Source: RGIG4140 sp045655105
GTDB lineage: Bacteria > Pseudomonadota > Alphaproteobacteria > CAAHEQ01 > UBA3637
DNA: 30,402 nt
Assembly: GCA_045655105.1 (NCBI GenBank)
Contig: JAZOOQ010000086.1
Span: 1-30,402 of the forward strand
Reading direction: 5' to 3'
Both the position numbers and the translations under genes were made by a program. The notes under the pieces are model-generated. The model did not search any database. It saw only the letters and a list, made by a program, of their open reading frames with translations, and was not told where the DNA came from. Below are positions 23,619-30,402 of the stretch, piece by piece (position 1 is the first letter of the stretch; every line of letters begins with the position of its first letter).

Positions 23619-23828
23619 ATGAATATACTTATTAAAATATTAGCCATTATTTGCTTAATTGGTGCATTAAATTGGGGATTAATTGGAATTTTTGGTTTCG
23701 ATTTAGTCGCTGCAATTTTTGGTCCAATGACCTTATTATCTAGACTTATTTATTCTCTTGTGGGATTAAGTGCTATTTTGTTAGTTATTCTTTCTGTTAG
23801 AGAAAACAAATTATTATCAATGAATTGA
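23619..23828 (+). CDS. DUF378 family small membrane protein (YuzA-like)
   Basis: A 69-residue protein with two membrane helices (about 4-24 and 40-60) joined by a conserved loop: IGALNWGLIGIFGFDLVAAIFG followed by LSRLIYSLVGLSAILL. This is the full DUF378 pattern, found widely in bacteria and of unknown function. AAGGAG lies 8 bases before the ATG. It is followed by a strong terminator and may be a single-gene unit, with a possible promoter at 23564-23592. Confidence 0.88.
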   Translation: MNILIKILAIICLIGALNWGLIGIFGFDLVAAIFGPMTLLSRLIYSLVGLSAILLVILSVRENKLLSMN

Positions 23829-23834
23829 TTAAAA

Positions 23835-23867
23835 AAAGGCCCTTGTAAAAACAAGGGTCTTTTTTTT
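23835..23867. terminator. Terminator shared by the DUF378 gene and virB4
   Basis: AAAGGCCCTTGT (23835-23846) pairs with ACAAGGGTCTTT (23851-23862), 12 positions with one G-T pair, loop AAAA, followed by T residues on the plus strand. A-tracts on the other side give U on the minus strand too, so it probably works both ways. It abuts the virB4 stop. Confidence 0.9.
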
Positions 23868-26310
23868 AAGCTTGCTCTAAATAAGCTTGCACTAACGCAT
23901 CTGTATCTTGAATTTGTTTTGCTAAACGTTCTGCTAAAATAACACTCTTATTACCAGAAGAATATATCTTTAAAAGTGGCCCCAACCCGCTTAAGTCTAC
24001 ATCAAGAATAACCGATTCATGAATAGCAGGTCTGGAAACTAAAATCGCATATTTTCTTTCTGCAAATTCTTTTCCCATGATAAAATTCATTTCTCGAGGC
24101 GTTAAATTCCATGTAGCATAGTCTGATGGATTTGCTTGAGGATTTCTGAAGAAAATAACAGTTTGACATTGACCTCTAATCACATCCCCTAATCCATTAT
24201 CATCCAAAAATCTTGGTTGTTGGAAAGCACATAAGTAAGCTTGACGTTTTTTACGTCCTTCACGCAGCCCAACAATAAAGCTATCTTTAAACATTGGATG
24301 TTCAAGCATTGGTGCGGTTTCATCAATCATAATCAAACTTGGCGTTCCCATAATTGTTGAAAGTGTTTGAATTCGATACATAACATAGCTAATTACCGCA
24401 GGAGCCAAAACACTATCTTGGAAAATAGTTGTAAAATCAAATGCCATGTATCGACTAGATAAATCAAGATTATCTGTTAATGAGTTAAAAACACGACCAT
24501 ATTGATCATCATTCACCCATCTAAATAACTCTCTACGCATAAAACCATTTGGTGCAAAACAGCTTTTATAAAGATTTTTTAATAATCTTTCATCTGGTTT
24601 TAAATATTCAAATGCAGTTGTAACAGCTCTGGCAATTTCTTGTTCAGAAACAGCATCTATTCCCCCTGTAATATCGCGCATCCATGTTCTTAAAAAAGCA
24701 CGTGTATCAGCCGAATCAGGAACAGCAAACGGATTTAAAGAAACCGATTCTTCCCCTCCATCAAAACGAACATAAGGAGCACCCTGCATCAAAGCAAAAA
24801 CTTTGGCACCATTATTGCGGTCAAAAAAGTATGTTCTTAAATCTGGAATACGCATTGATTGACCAGCTAAGAATGAAAATAATGTTGTTTTACCTTGTCC
24901 TGTTGGACCAATTAATGCTGTGTGCGCAACAGCATAAGGTTCTTCAGAAACGTGAAATTGAAAGGCATAAGCAGTTCCTGAAATAGTTCTAAAATATGAA
25001 AGAGGCACTGGACCCCAATCTGATTTTTGACGCCCTTCTGCCGTTTTATCAATACAAATAGAACAAGCCACAACCCTTGATAAATATAAAAATGTTCTTG
25101 GATAAATATCATATGTTGGGAATTGGGCAAAAAACGTTGCTTGGGCAGCCCATCCCTCACGAACAGGTGTTACATTATATAAACGACAGATTTTTTCAAT
25201 TTCTTCTTGTCCAAATTTTAACTCATTTTTAGAATATCCATAAACAAAAATTGTCATTGCATATTCATTTAAAGTTTGGCCATCCGCATCAGATTGATCC
25301 ATCCATTCTAATGCCGTGTTATATTGAGCCATCACATTAGTTGAAAAAGTTGTCAACCAAGCCATTCTGCGTTGTTGCATTAAAAGCATATTAGCTTTAA
25401 CCATTGGAATAGCTTTAATATTATGAACTAATGTTACTTCACAGTCGATGCTTAAAATATCTGCAATCATCTGCTCATCCATAAAATCTCCAGGTTTTCT
25501 AATACCAATGCAAAGTGCATATTTTTCTACATCACCTGAAAAAAATTTTATGATACCTTCATCTTTTGTAAAATGAATATAATCAGCAGTTAATAAAGCA
25601 TTTAAGGATTCACCTTCTTCTAAGCCAATTCTTGGTCTTGGCACAGATAATGGGCTTGCCAATTGAGAAAAAAGCCAAAAAGGACTTTTATCTTGATGTT
25701 TCATTGGTGTTTTTTCCGAAATCAACACTGGTTGATATGCATCTAAAATAGATGTTAATGCAATAGTTGCTTGTTGCAAATCATCCATAGCTGTTTTTCG
25801 ATCATTAACAGATAAAACAATATAATGTTTATTTCTAAACACACGACTCATATTTTCAGACCACTTTAAGGAAACTTGACGTAATAATTTTGAATCTCTA
25901 TGTTCACCTTCTTCACCTAAAACAATTCTTTCTCTAATAGTTATAACCCGAGAAACAATTTCTAATGATGCCATCGAGTCAACCCATTGTTTACGAGCAT
26001 TCATTAAAGCAAATCGTTCAGATGCAGTTAATAACGTTGTATCAGCACCTGTAATTTCAAAAACACGAGCTAATGATCCATTTCTTAAATGAATGGTTGC
26101 CCCATCTTCATCTAAACGACTAAATGGTAAAAAATCAGAAACACGCGTTTCTTTTGGTTTTGGCAAAATCATATCACCTAGTTTTGTTACAAAAACAGAC
26201 ATAATGAACATCGCCGCAATGACGCCTATAATCGCAACAAGCGTTGAAAAAGAGGAAGCCCCCTGTGCCAAAAAATCAAATACATTCATATCAAATTGAA
26301 TATTATTCAT
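23866..26310 (-). CDS. virB4: Type IV secretion ATPase VirB4
   Basis: Cytoplasmic-membrane ATPase that drives pilus assembly and substrate transfer in type IV secretion. The 814-residue chain starts with a membrane helix (about 22-42), not present in all VirB4 proteins, followed by RVSDFLPFSRLDEDGATIHLRNGSLARVFEITGAD, the start of the CagE/TrbE/VirB domain. Walker A is GPTGQGKT (468-475), and Walker B is SLIMIDE near residue 660. The C-terminal motor with DVIRGQCQTVIFFRNPQA is complete. virB3 lies 12 bases upstream, but no other virB gene is in the window, and a terminator follows virB4 directly. The rest of the apparatus must lie elsewhere if it exists. Confidence 0.93.
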   Translation of the reverse strand: MNNIQFDMNVFDFLAQGASSFSTLVAIIGVIAAMFIMSVFVTKLGDMILPKPKETRVSDFLPFSRLDEDGATIHLRNGSLARVFEITGADTTLLTASERFALMNARKQWVDSMASLEIVSRVITIRERIVLGEEGEHRDSKLLRQVSLKWSENMSRVFRNKHYIVLSVNDRKTAMDDLQQATIALTSILDAYQPVLISEKTPMKHQDKSPFWLFSQLASPLSVPRPRIGLEEGESLNALLTADYIHFTKDEGIIKFFSGDVEKYALCIGIRKPGDFMDEQMIADILSIDCEVTLVHNIKAIPMVKANMLLMQQRRMAWLTTFSTNVMAQYNTALEWMDQSDADGQTLNEYAMTIFVYGYSKNELKFGQEEIEKICRLYNVTPVREGWAAQATFFAQFPTYDIYPRTFLYLSRVVACSICIDKTAEGRQKSDWGPVPLSYFRTISGTAYAFQFHVSEEPYAVAHTALIGPTGQGKTTLFSFLAGQSMRIPDLRTYFFDRNNGAKVFALMQGAPYVRFDGGEESVSLNPFAVPDSADTRAFLRTWMRDITGGIDAVSEQEIARAVTTAFEYLKPDERLLKNLYKSCFAPNGFMRRELFRWVNDDQYGRVFNSLTDNLDLSSRYMAFDFTTIFQDSVLAPAVISYVMYRIQTLSTIMGTPSLIMIDETAPMLEHPMFKDSFIVGLREGRKKRQAYLCAFQQPRFLDDNGLGDVIRGQCQTVIFFRNPQANPSDYATWNLTPREMNFIMGKEFAERKYAILVSRPAIHESVILDVDLSGLGPLLKIYSSGNKSVILAERLAKQIQDTDALVQAYLEQA

Positions 26311-26322
26311 GTTTTAAGTTCC

Positions 26323-26613
26323 TTATGGAGCAAGTTTATTTCCTTTATCTGGATAAATATTTTTTGATGGTGTTGCCATTGGCCCATATGTTAACATCAT
26401 TTTAGATAAATGGGGTTCTTTAAAAGAATATGCCGCAATTAAAATATGAGCCAAACCAATTGTTACAATAAAATAAAGTGGACTTATATCAAAAGCTGTA
26501 ATGCAAACAAATAAGATACCAGCTTGAATTGCAAAATTAACAATTGCTGGATACATGGGCGCCCAAAATACACGTGGCGGCATTGCAACAGCTTTTAAAA
26601 CTGGTTCTTTCAT
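26323..26613 (-). CDS. virB3: Type IV secretion protein VirB3
   Basis: Small inner-membrane protein of the type IV secretion complex that works with VirB4. The 96-residue chain has the N-terminal KAVAMPPRVFWAPM, then two hydrophobic segments (about 20-40 and 44-62) and a C-terminal part with EPHLSKMMLTYG, the family layout (VirB3/TrbD). It is directly upstream of virB4 with a 12-base gap. AAGGGGA lies upstream of the ATG. In Rickettsiales virB3 and virB4 are also paired, there usually followed by virB6 genes, which are missing here. Confidence 0.88.
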   Translation of the reverse strand: MKEPVLKAVAMPPRVFWAPMYPAIVNFAIQAGILFVCITAFDISPLYFIVTIGLAHILIAAYSFKEPHLSKMMLTYGPMATPSKNIYPDKGNKLAP

Positions 26614-26648
26614 TATCTTGTCCCCTTTAAAATAAACCCTTTTATTTT

Positions 26649-26654
26649 ATTATA
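26649..26654 (-). promoter_or_regulatory. -10 element upstream of virB3
   Basis: A perfect TATAAT on the minus strand about 35 bases before the virB3 start. No good -35 hexamer is found at 16-18 bp. The surrounding 261-base gap (26614-26874) is extremely AT-rich and holds no gene that I can support. Confidence 0.4.
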
Positions 26655-26793
26655 TACTATGAAAAAAATAAATAACAGAAAAAAATCACTTTTTTATAAA
26701 AAATTAATTACAAAACTTTTATTTTTTATTTTTTTCAGAAAATAATAAAAAATATCATAAATGTTTAAAATTCACCGGATTTCTTATATTTTT

Positions 26794-26824
26794 CTTGACT
26801 TTTTCGAAAAAAAAAGCCATCGTA
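26794..26824 (+). promoter_or_regulatory. Possible heat-shock-type promoter of gatCAB
   Basis: CTTGAC followed after 16 bases by GCCATCGTA resembles the RpoH promoter pattern (CTTGAA, 13-17 bp, CCCATxTA). As a sigma-70 promoter the -10 would be poor. The predicted leader is about 45 bases. Confidence 0.3.
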
Positions 26825-26874
26825 AATGACGTAAAATTTCAACAAGTTAAACAATTTTAAAGAGAGTTAAAAAA

Positions 26875-27162
26875 ATGAGTTTTAACGAAACAACAATTAA
26901 AAATATTGCAACATTGGCACGATTAAAATTTCCTGCCGATCAAGAAGAAAAATTTACAGCAGATATCAACAGCATTTTAAATTGGGTTGAAGAATTAAAA
27001 GAAGTTGATGTTGATGGTGTTGAACCATTAGTCAGTGTATCTCTTCAAGAATCTGTATTTAGAAAAGATGAAGTTACAACAGGTGACTTGCAAAAAGAAT
27101 TATTAATGAACGCTCCTGACGCAAGTCACGGATTTTATGCTGTTCCTAAAATGGTGGAGTAA
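26875..27162 (+). CDS. gatC: Asp/Glu-tRNA amidotransferase subunit GatC
   Basis: Small 95-residue subunit that tethers GatA and GatB. The family start is intact (TTIKNIATLARLKFPADQEEKFTADINSIL), followed by NWVEELKEVDVDGVEPL and the C-terminal APDASHGFYAVPKMVE. GAGAG lies upstream. It is the first gene of gatC-gatA-gatB, with a 5-base gap to gatA. The complex converts Glu-tRNA(Gln), and in some organisms Asp-tRNA(Asn), to the amide form. Its presence suggests that the organism lacks one of the direct synthetases. Confidence 0.96.
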   Translation: MSFNETTIKNIATLARLKFPADQEEKFTADINSILNWVEELKEVDVDGVEPLVSVSLQESVFRKDEVTTGDLQKELLMNAPDASHGFYAVPKMVE

Positions 27163-27167
27163 TTTTT

Positions 27168-28652
27168 ATGACAACAAATTTAACAGATTTACATATCAGT
27201 GAAGCTCTTTCACTGCTTGAAAAAAAAGAAATCTCTTCTGTTGAACTTACAAAAGCTCATTTAGAGGAAATGGAAAAAGCAAGGTTTTTAAATGCTTATA
27301 TTACAGAAACACCAGAGTTAGCCTTAGCTCAAGCTCAAGAAAGTGATAAAAAAAGAGCTAATGGTGAAAAAATTGGCCGATTAGAAGGTATTCCAATTGC
27401 AAATAAAGATTTATATTGCACAAAAGGCGTTAAAACAACTGCTGCTTCTAAAATTTTATCCAATTTTATTCCACCATATGAATCAACAGTTACGCAACAA
27501 TTAAAAGATGCAGGAACCATTATGCTTGGTAAAGTGAACACAGACCAATTTGCAATGGGTGGTTCAACTATGACAAGTTATTATGGGGTTACAAAAAACC
27601 CATGGGCAGATGAAAATGGTGAATATAACTTAGTACCAGGGGGTTCATCAGGTGGATCTGCCGCTGCGGTTAGTGCGGGACTTTGTATGGGCGCTACTGG
27701 TTCTGATACTGGTGGTTCTATTCGCCAACCAGCTTCATTTTGCGGTATTACTGGCATTAAACCAACATATGGTCGTTGTTCTCGTTATGGAATTGTTGCA
27801 TTCTCTTCATCTTTAGATCAGGCTGGCCCAATGGCACGTTCTGTTGAAGATTGCGCGTTATTATTAAGAGAGATGGCTGGATATGATATAAAAGATTCAA
27901 CCGTTGTTAACACTCCTGTTCCAGATTTTACAGCTGCATTAACAGGAGATATAAAAGGTAAAAAAATTGGTATTCCCAAAGAATACCATTCAAAAGATTT
28001 AAATCCAGAAATTGCAGAAGCTTGGAAAAAGGGTATTGAATTGCTTCAAAATGCTGGTGCAGAAATCATTGAAATTTCATTACCACATACAAAATATGCT
28101 TTACCTGTATATTATATTATTGCTTGCGCAGAAGCATCTTCTAACTTAGCAAGATATGATGGTGTTCGCTATACAACAAGAGTTGACGGTAATTCTTTAG
28201 ATGAAATGTATGAAAATACAAGAACAGATGGATTTGGTCCTGAAGTTATTCGTCGTATTTTATTAGGAACATTTGTTCTTTCAGCTGGTTTTTATGATGC
28301 TTATTATACAAGAGCACAACGGGTTCGTCGTCTTATTTATAATGATTTTGTTAAAGCATTTGAACAAGTTGATGCCATTTTGGCACCTGCAGCTCCAACA
28401 ACAGCACTTTCATATGAAGCAATGCAAAATATGAGCCCTGTTGACACATATTTAGGAGACGTTTTCACAACACCAGCTTCTCTTGCCGGTGTTCCATCTT
28501 TAGCTTTACCAATTTCAATTGCTAAAAATGGGCTTCCAATTGGGTTGCAAGTGATTGGTAAACATTTTGATGAAAATACAGTATTCCAAGTTTCAGGTGT
28601 TCTTGAATCTTTAGCTGGATTTGATAAAAAACCACACCATGTGAAAGGATAA
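27168..28652 (+). CDS. gatA: Asp/Glu-tRNA amidotransferase subunit GatA
   Basis: Amidase subunit that hydrolyses glutamine and supplies ammonia to GatB. The 494-residue chain has the amidase signature with the Ser-cisSer-Lys triad: K80 in PIANKDLYC, S160 in PGGSSGGS and nucleophile S184 in SDTGGSIRQPASFCG. The C-terminal region has AGFYDAYYTRAQRVRRLI and GLPIGLQVIG, typical of GatA as opposed to other amidases. Five-base gaps on both sides place it firmly within gatCAB. Confidence 0.98.
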   Translation: MTTNLTDLHISEALSLLEKKEISSVELTKAHLEEMEKARFLNAYITETPELALAQAQESDKKRANGEKIGRLEGIPIANKDLYCTKGVKTTAASKILSNFIPPYESTVTQQLKDAGTIMLGKVNTDQFAMGGSTMTSYYGVTKNPWADENGEYNLVPGGSSGGSAAAVSAGLCMGATGSDTGGSIRQPASFCGITGIKPTYGRCSRYGIVAFSSSLDQAGPMARSVEDCALLLREMAGYDIKDSTVVNTPVPDFTAALTGDIKGKKIGIPKEYHSKDLNPEIAEAWKKGIELLQNAGAEIIEISLPHTKYALPVYYIIACAEASSNLARYDGVRYTTRVDGNSLDEMYENTRTDGFGPEVIRRILLGTFVLSAGFYDAYYTRAQRVRRLIYNDFVKAFEQVDAILAPAAPTTALSYEAMQNMSPVDTYLGDVFTTPASLAGVPSLALPISIAKNGLPIGLQVIGKHFDENTVFQVSGVLESLAGFDKKPHHVKG

Positions 28653-28657
28653 AAAAA

Positions 28658-30115
28658 ATGACATATACAATTAAAGGTAAAACAGGTGATTGGGAAATTG
28701 TTGTTGGTCTTGAAGTTCATTGCCAAATTATTTCAAATTCAAAAGTATTTTCAGGAGCTTCTGCAAAATTTGGGGCTAATCCAAATGCAAATGTTTCATT
28801 TGTTGATGCCGCTTTTCCAGGAATGTTACCTGTTGTAAATGAAAAATGTATTGAACAATGCGTTAAAACAGGGATGGGGCTCAACGCAGTTATTAATAAA
28901 TATTCACGTTTTGATAGAAAAAATTACTTCTATGCAGACTTACCTCAAGGATATCAAATTAGCCAATTATATTATCCAATTGTTGGTGAAGGGTATATTG
29001 AAGTTACAACTGATGATGGAACAAAAAGAATTGGCGTTGAACGTTTACATTTAGAACAAGATGCTGCAAAATCTATTCATGATATGCATCCAAGTAAATC
29101 ATATATAGATTTAAATAGATCTGGTGTTGGATTAATGGAAATCGTTTCAAAACCAGATATCAGAACACCACAAGAGGCTGGAGAATATTTAAGACAACTT
29201 CGAGCAATTGTTCGTGCACTTGAAACATGTGATGGAAACATGGATGAAGGATCCATGAGATGCGACGTTAATATTTCTGTTCGTCCTGTTGGATCAACAG
29301 AACTTCGTCAACGCGTTGAAGTTAAAAACGTCAATTCTGTTCGTTTTGTTATGCAAGCAATAGAGATTGAGGCGCAAAGACAGGTGGATTTATACGAAGA
29401 TGGAAAAACATTTTCGCAAGAGACGCGCTTATTTGACTCTGTAAACCTTGAAACACGCTCTATGCGATCAAAGGAAAATGCTAATGATTACAGATATTTC
29501 CCTGATCCAGATTTGCTTCCAATCATACTGACAGATGAATATATTGAAAATATTAGACAAAACCTTCCAGAACTCCCTGAAGCCAAGAAAAAGCGCTATA
29601 TTGAGGTTTTAGGCCTTCCTGCATATGATGCAGGCATTCTTGTCAGCGATAAGGAGACATCTTTATACTTTGAAACAGCAAGTGAAGGACAAGATGCTAA
29701 AAAAGTTGCAAACTGGATTATGGGTGATTTATTTGCATATTTAAATAAATCTGGTTTATCTATTTCTGAAAGTCCAATTTCTGCAAAAAATCTTGGAGCA
29801 TTAGTTGGATTAATTAGTGATGGAACAATTTCAGGAAAAATTGCAAAAGAAGTTTTTGAAATTATGTCTGAAACAGGAAAAGATCCAACAACAATTGTTG
29901 AAGAAAAGGGTTTAAAACAAGTATCTGATACAGGCGCCATTGAATCTTTAATTGCTGATATCTTAAATGCTAACCAAGATAAGGTTGCTGAAATTAAAGC
30001 AGGAAAAGATAAATTAAAAGGTTGGTTTGTTGGACAAATCATGAAAGCTTCTCAAGGTAAGGTTAACCCTGCCCTTGCAAATCAATTATTAGATAAGAAA
30101 CTTTCAGAACAATAA
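28658..30115 (+). CDS. gatB: Asp/Glu-tRNA amidotransferase subunit GatB
   Basis: Binds mischarged tRNA, activates the Glu or Asp side chain with ATP and transfers ammonia. The 485-residue length is normal. Hallmarks are WEIVVGLEVHCQI at the start, FDRKNYFYADLPQGYQISQ, the segment DLNRSGVGLMEIVSKPD, DEGSMRCDVNISVRP and DYRYFPDPDLLPI. The C-terminal YqeY-like tail domain (about 340-485) ends GQIMKASQGKVNPALANQLL. The stop is followed after 2 bases by the parS palindrome and then a terminator. Confidence 0.98.
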   Translation: MTYTIKGKTGDWEIVVGLEVHCQIISNSKVFSGASAKFGANPNANVSFVDAAFPGMLPVVNEKCIEQCVKTGMGLNAVINKYSRFDRKNYFYADLPQGYQISQLYYPIVGEGYIEVTTDDGTKRIGVERLHLEQDAAKSIHDMHPSKSYIDLNRSGVGLMEIVSKPDIRTPQEAGEYLRQLRAIVRALETCDGNMDEGSMRCDVNISVRPVGSTELRQRVEVKNVNSVRFVMQAIEIEAQRQVDLYEDGKTFSQETRLFDSVNLETRSMRSKENANDYRYFPDPDLLPIILTDEYIENIRQNLPELPEAKKKRYIEVLGLPAYDAGILVSDKETSLYFETASEGQDAKKVANWIMGDLFAYLNKSGLSISESPISAKNLGALVGLISDGTISGKIAKEVFEIMSETGKDPTTIVEEKGLKQVSDTGAIESLIADILNANQDKVAEIKAGKDKLKGWFVGQIMKASQGKVNPALANQLLDKKLSEQ

Positions 30116-30135
30116 AATGTTTCACGTGAAACATT
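30116..30135. promoter_or_regulatory. parS centromere-like site (ParB binding site)
   Basis: The 16-mer TGTTTCACGTGAAACA at 30118-30133 is identical to the consensus chromosomal parS, and the perfect palindrome extends to 20 bp. ParB-CTP clamps load at such sites and ParA moves them apart. parS sites usually cluster near oriC. It sits between the gatB stop and its terminator, so gatB transcription runs across it. No parA or parB gene is in the window. Confidence 0.93.
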
Positions 30136-30138
30136 CTT

Positions 30139-30170
30139 AAAAAGAGCGATATTTAATCGCTCTTTTTTTT
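30139..30170. terminator. Terminator of gatCAB, possibly shared with feoB
   Basis: AAAGAGCGAT (30141-30150) pairs with ATCGCTCTTT (30156-30165) around a 5-base loop, with A and T tracts on both sides (8 T residues on the plus strand), so it can act in both directions. Confidence 0.92.
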
Positions 30171-30235
30171 ATAAAATTAAATATAATAATATTTTGTCAG
30201 AGATATATTTATAAATAGCCTATGATAAATATACT

Positions 30236-30402
30236 CTAAAATAAACATAAAAAATATAGAATATAAGCAACAATAGCAATAACTACAGCTAATCCAAATA
30301 CAAATCCTTGTCCTAAATGACCAGTAACTAATAATGTTCCAATTTGATATACAAAGAATGAAATGCTATAACCTACTGCAAATTGTAATCCTACACCTGC
30401 AG
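30236..30402 (-). CDS. feoB: Ferrous iron transporter FeoB, C-terminal fragment (partial)
   Basis: The last 55 residues of a minus-strand gene that enters from the right edge. The peptide contains VGLQFAVGYSISFFVYQIGT, then LLVTGHLGQGF and a final hydrophobic helix ending at TAG (30236-30238). This matches the C-terminal membrane segments of FeoB, where (L/F)QxxxGYxxxFxVYQIGT is well conserved. FeoB imports Fe2+ under low-oxygen or acidic conditions. The 5' part and any feoA lie outside the window. The frame is open to the edge with no disruption. The 65 bases between the terminator and this stop hold nothing notable. Confidence 0.85.
   Translation of the reverse strand, partial: AGVGLQFAVGYSISFFVYQIGTLLVTGHLGQGFVFGLAVVIAIVAYILYFLCLF

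Noticed and set aside
26614..26874. Small RNA or gene in the AT-rich gap between virB3 and gatC.
   Set aside because: There are only homopolymer-like tracts, a short palindrome (TTTTTCGAAAAA) and promoter-like elements; no stable hairpin with a U-tract and no coding frame with a ribosome binding site.
1..30402. tRNA, rRNA, CRISPR arrays, insertion sequences, prophage or toxin-antitoxin modules.
   Set aside because: None was recognised. YwqK-like MORN repeats are sometimes labelled antitoxin, but the protein here is a lipoprotein in a lipid-transport operon with no toxin gene next to it.

Overview
This is an AT-rich (about two-thirds A+T), gene-dense stretch of a bacterial chromosome that looks alphaproteobacterial. 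The supports are an alphaproteobacterial-type SOS operator (GAAC-N7-GAAC) in front of recA, a classical RpoH with an RpoH box, an Hsp20-DUF1150 gene pair, a PhoR-type sensor kinase with the alphaproteobacterial H-box context, an MlaE permease with a fused N-terminal STAS-like domain, GatCAB, and a VirB3-VirB4 pair. The low GC and the VirB genes would suit a host-associated or uncultured low-GC lineage (Holosporales/Rickettsiales-like or a gut lineage). The sequence alone does not fix the order.

Layout. 1-1.9 kb: recA with SOS operator and terminator, then a degenerate trypsin-fold protein. 1.9-6.7 kb (minus strand): RNase R, a cold-shock protein with a long leader, then dnaA-hsp20-DUF1150 with 8-nt start/stop overlaps. 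6.7-7.5 kb: a 261-bp dnaA upstream region with two identical palindromes, then an unknown membrane-anchored protein that may be frame-interrupted. 7.7-12.1 kb (plus): a lipoprotein of about 13 MORN-type repeats leading an Mla-type lipid transport operon (mlaE-mlaF-mlaD-auxiliary lipoprotein). 12.2-13.3 kb (minus): rpoH and a 29-residue membrane peptide. 13.5-15 kb (plus): map-radC. 15-16.5 kb (minus): lptE-holA. 16.6-19.2 kb (plus): miaA and a large membrane coiled-coil protein. 19.2-20.6 kb (minus): phoR-like kinase. 20.6-23.8 kb (plus): mutS, a small membrane protein and a DUF378 protein. 23.9-26.6 kb (minus): virB3-virB4. 26.9-30.1 kb (plus): gatC-gatA-gatB, followed directly by a perfect parS site and a terminator. 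30.2 kb to the end: the C-terminal end of feoB on the minus strand.

Functional themes. Many genes belong to DNA replication, repair and segregation (recA, dnaA, holA, mutS, radC, parS), to stress and proteostasis (rpoH, hsp20, csp, rnr), and to outer-membrane biogenesis (Mla operon, lptE, MORN lipoprotein). dnaA and parS within 25 kb of each other suggest an origin-proximal location, but no oriC was identified. No tRNA, rRNA, CRISPR array, insertion sequence or prophage was seen. Most of the window is conserved core genome. The points most worth a second look are the parS site, the triple GAAC array, the MORN lipoprotein in the lipid-transport operon, the dnaA/hsp20 coupling and its palindromic upstream sites, the inactivated protease-like protein after recA, the hidden frame behind the unknown gene at 7 kb, and three convergent gene pairs that share a TTAA for both stop codons.
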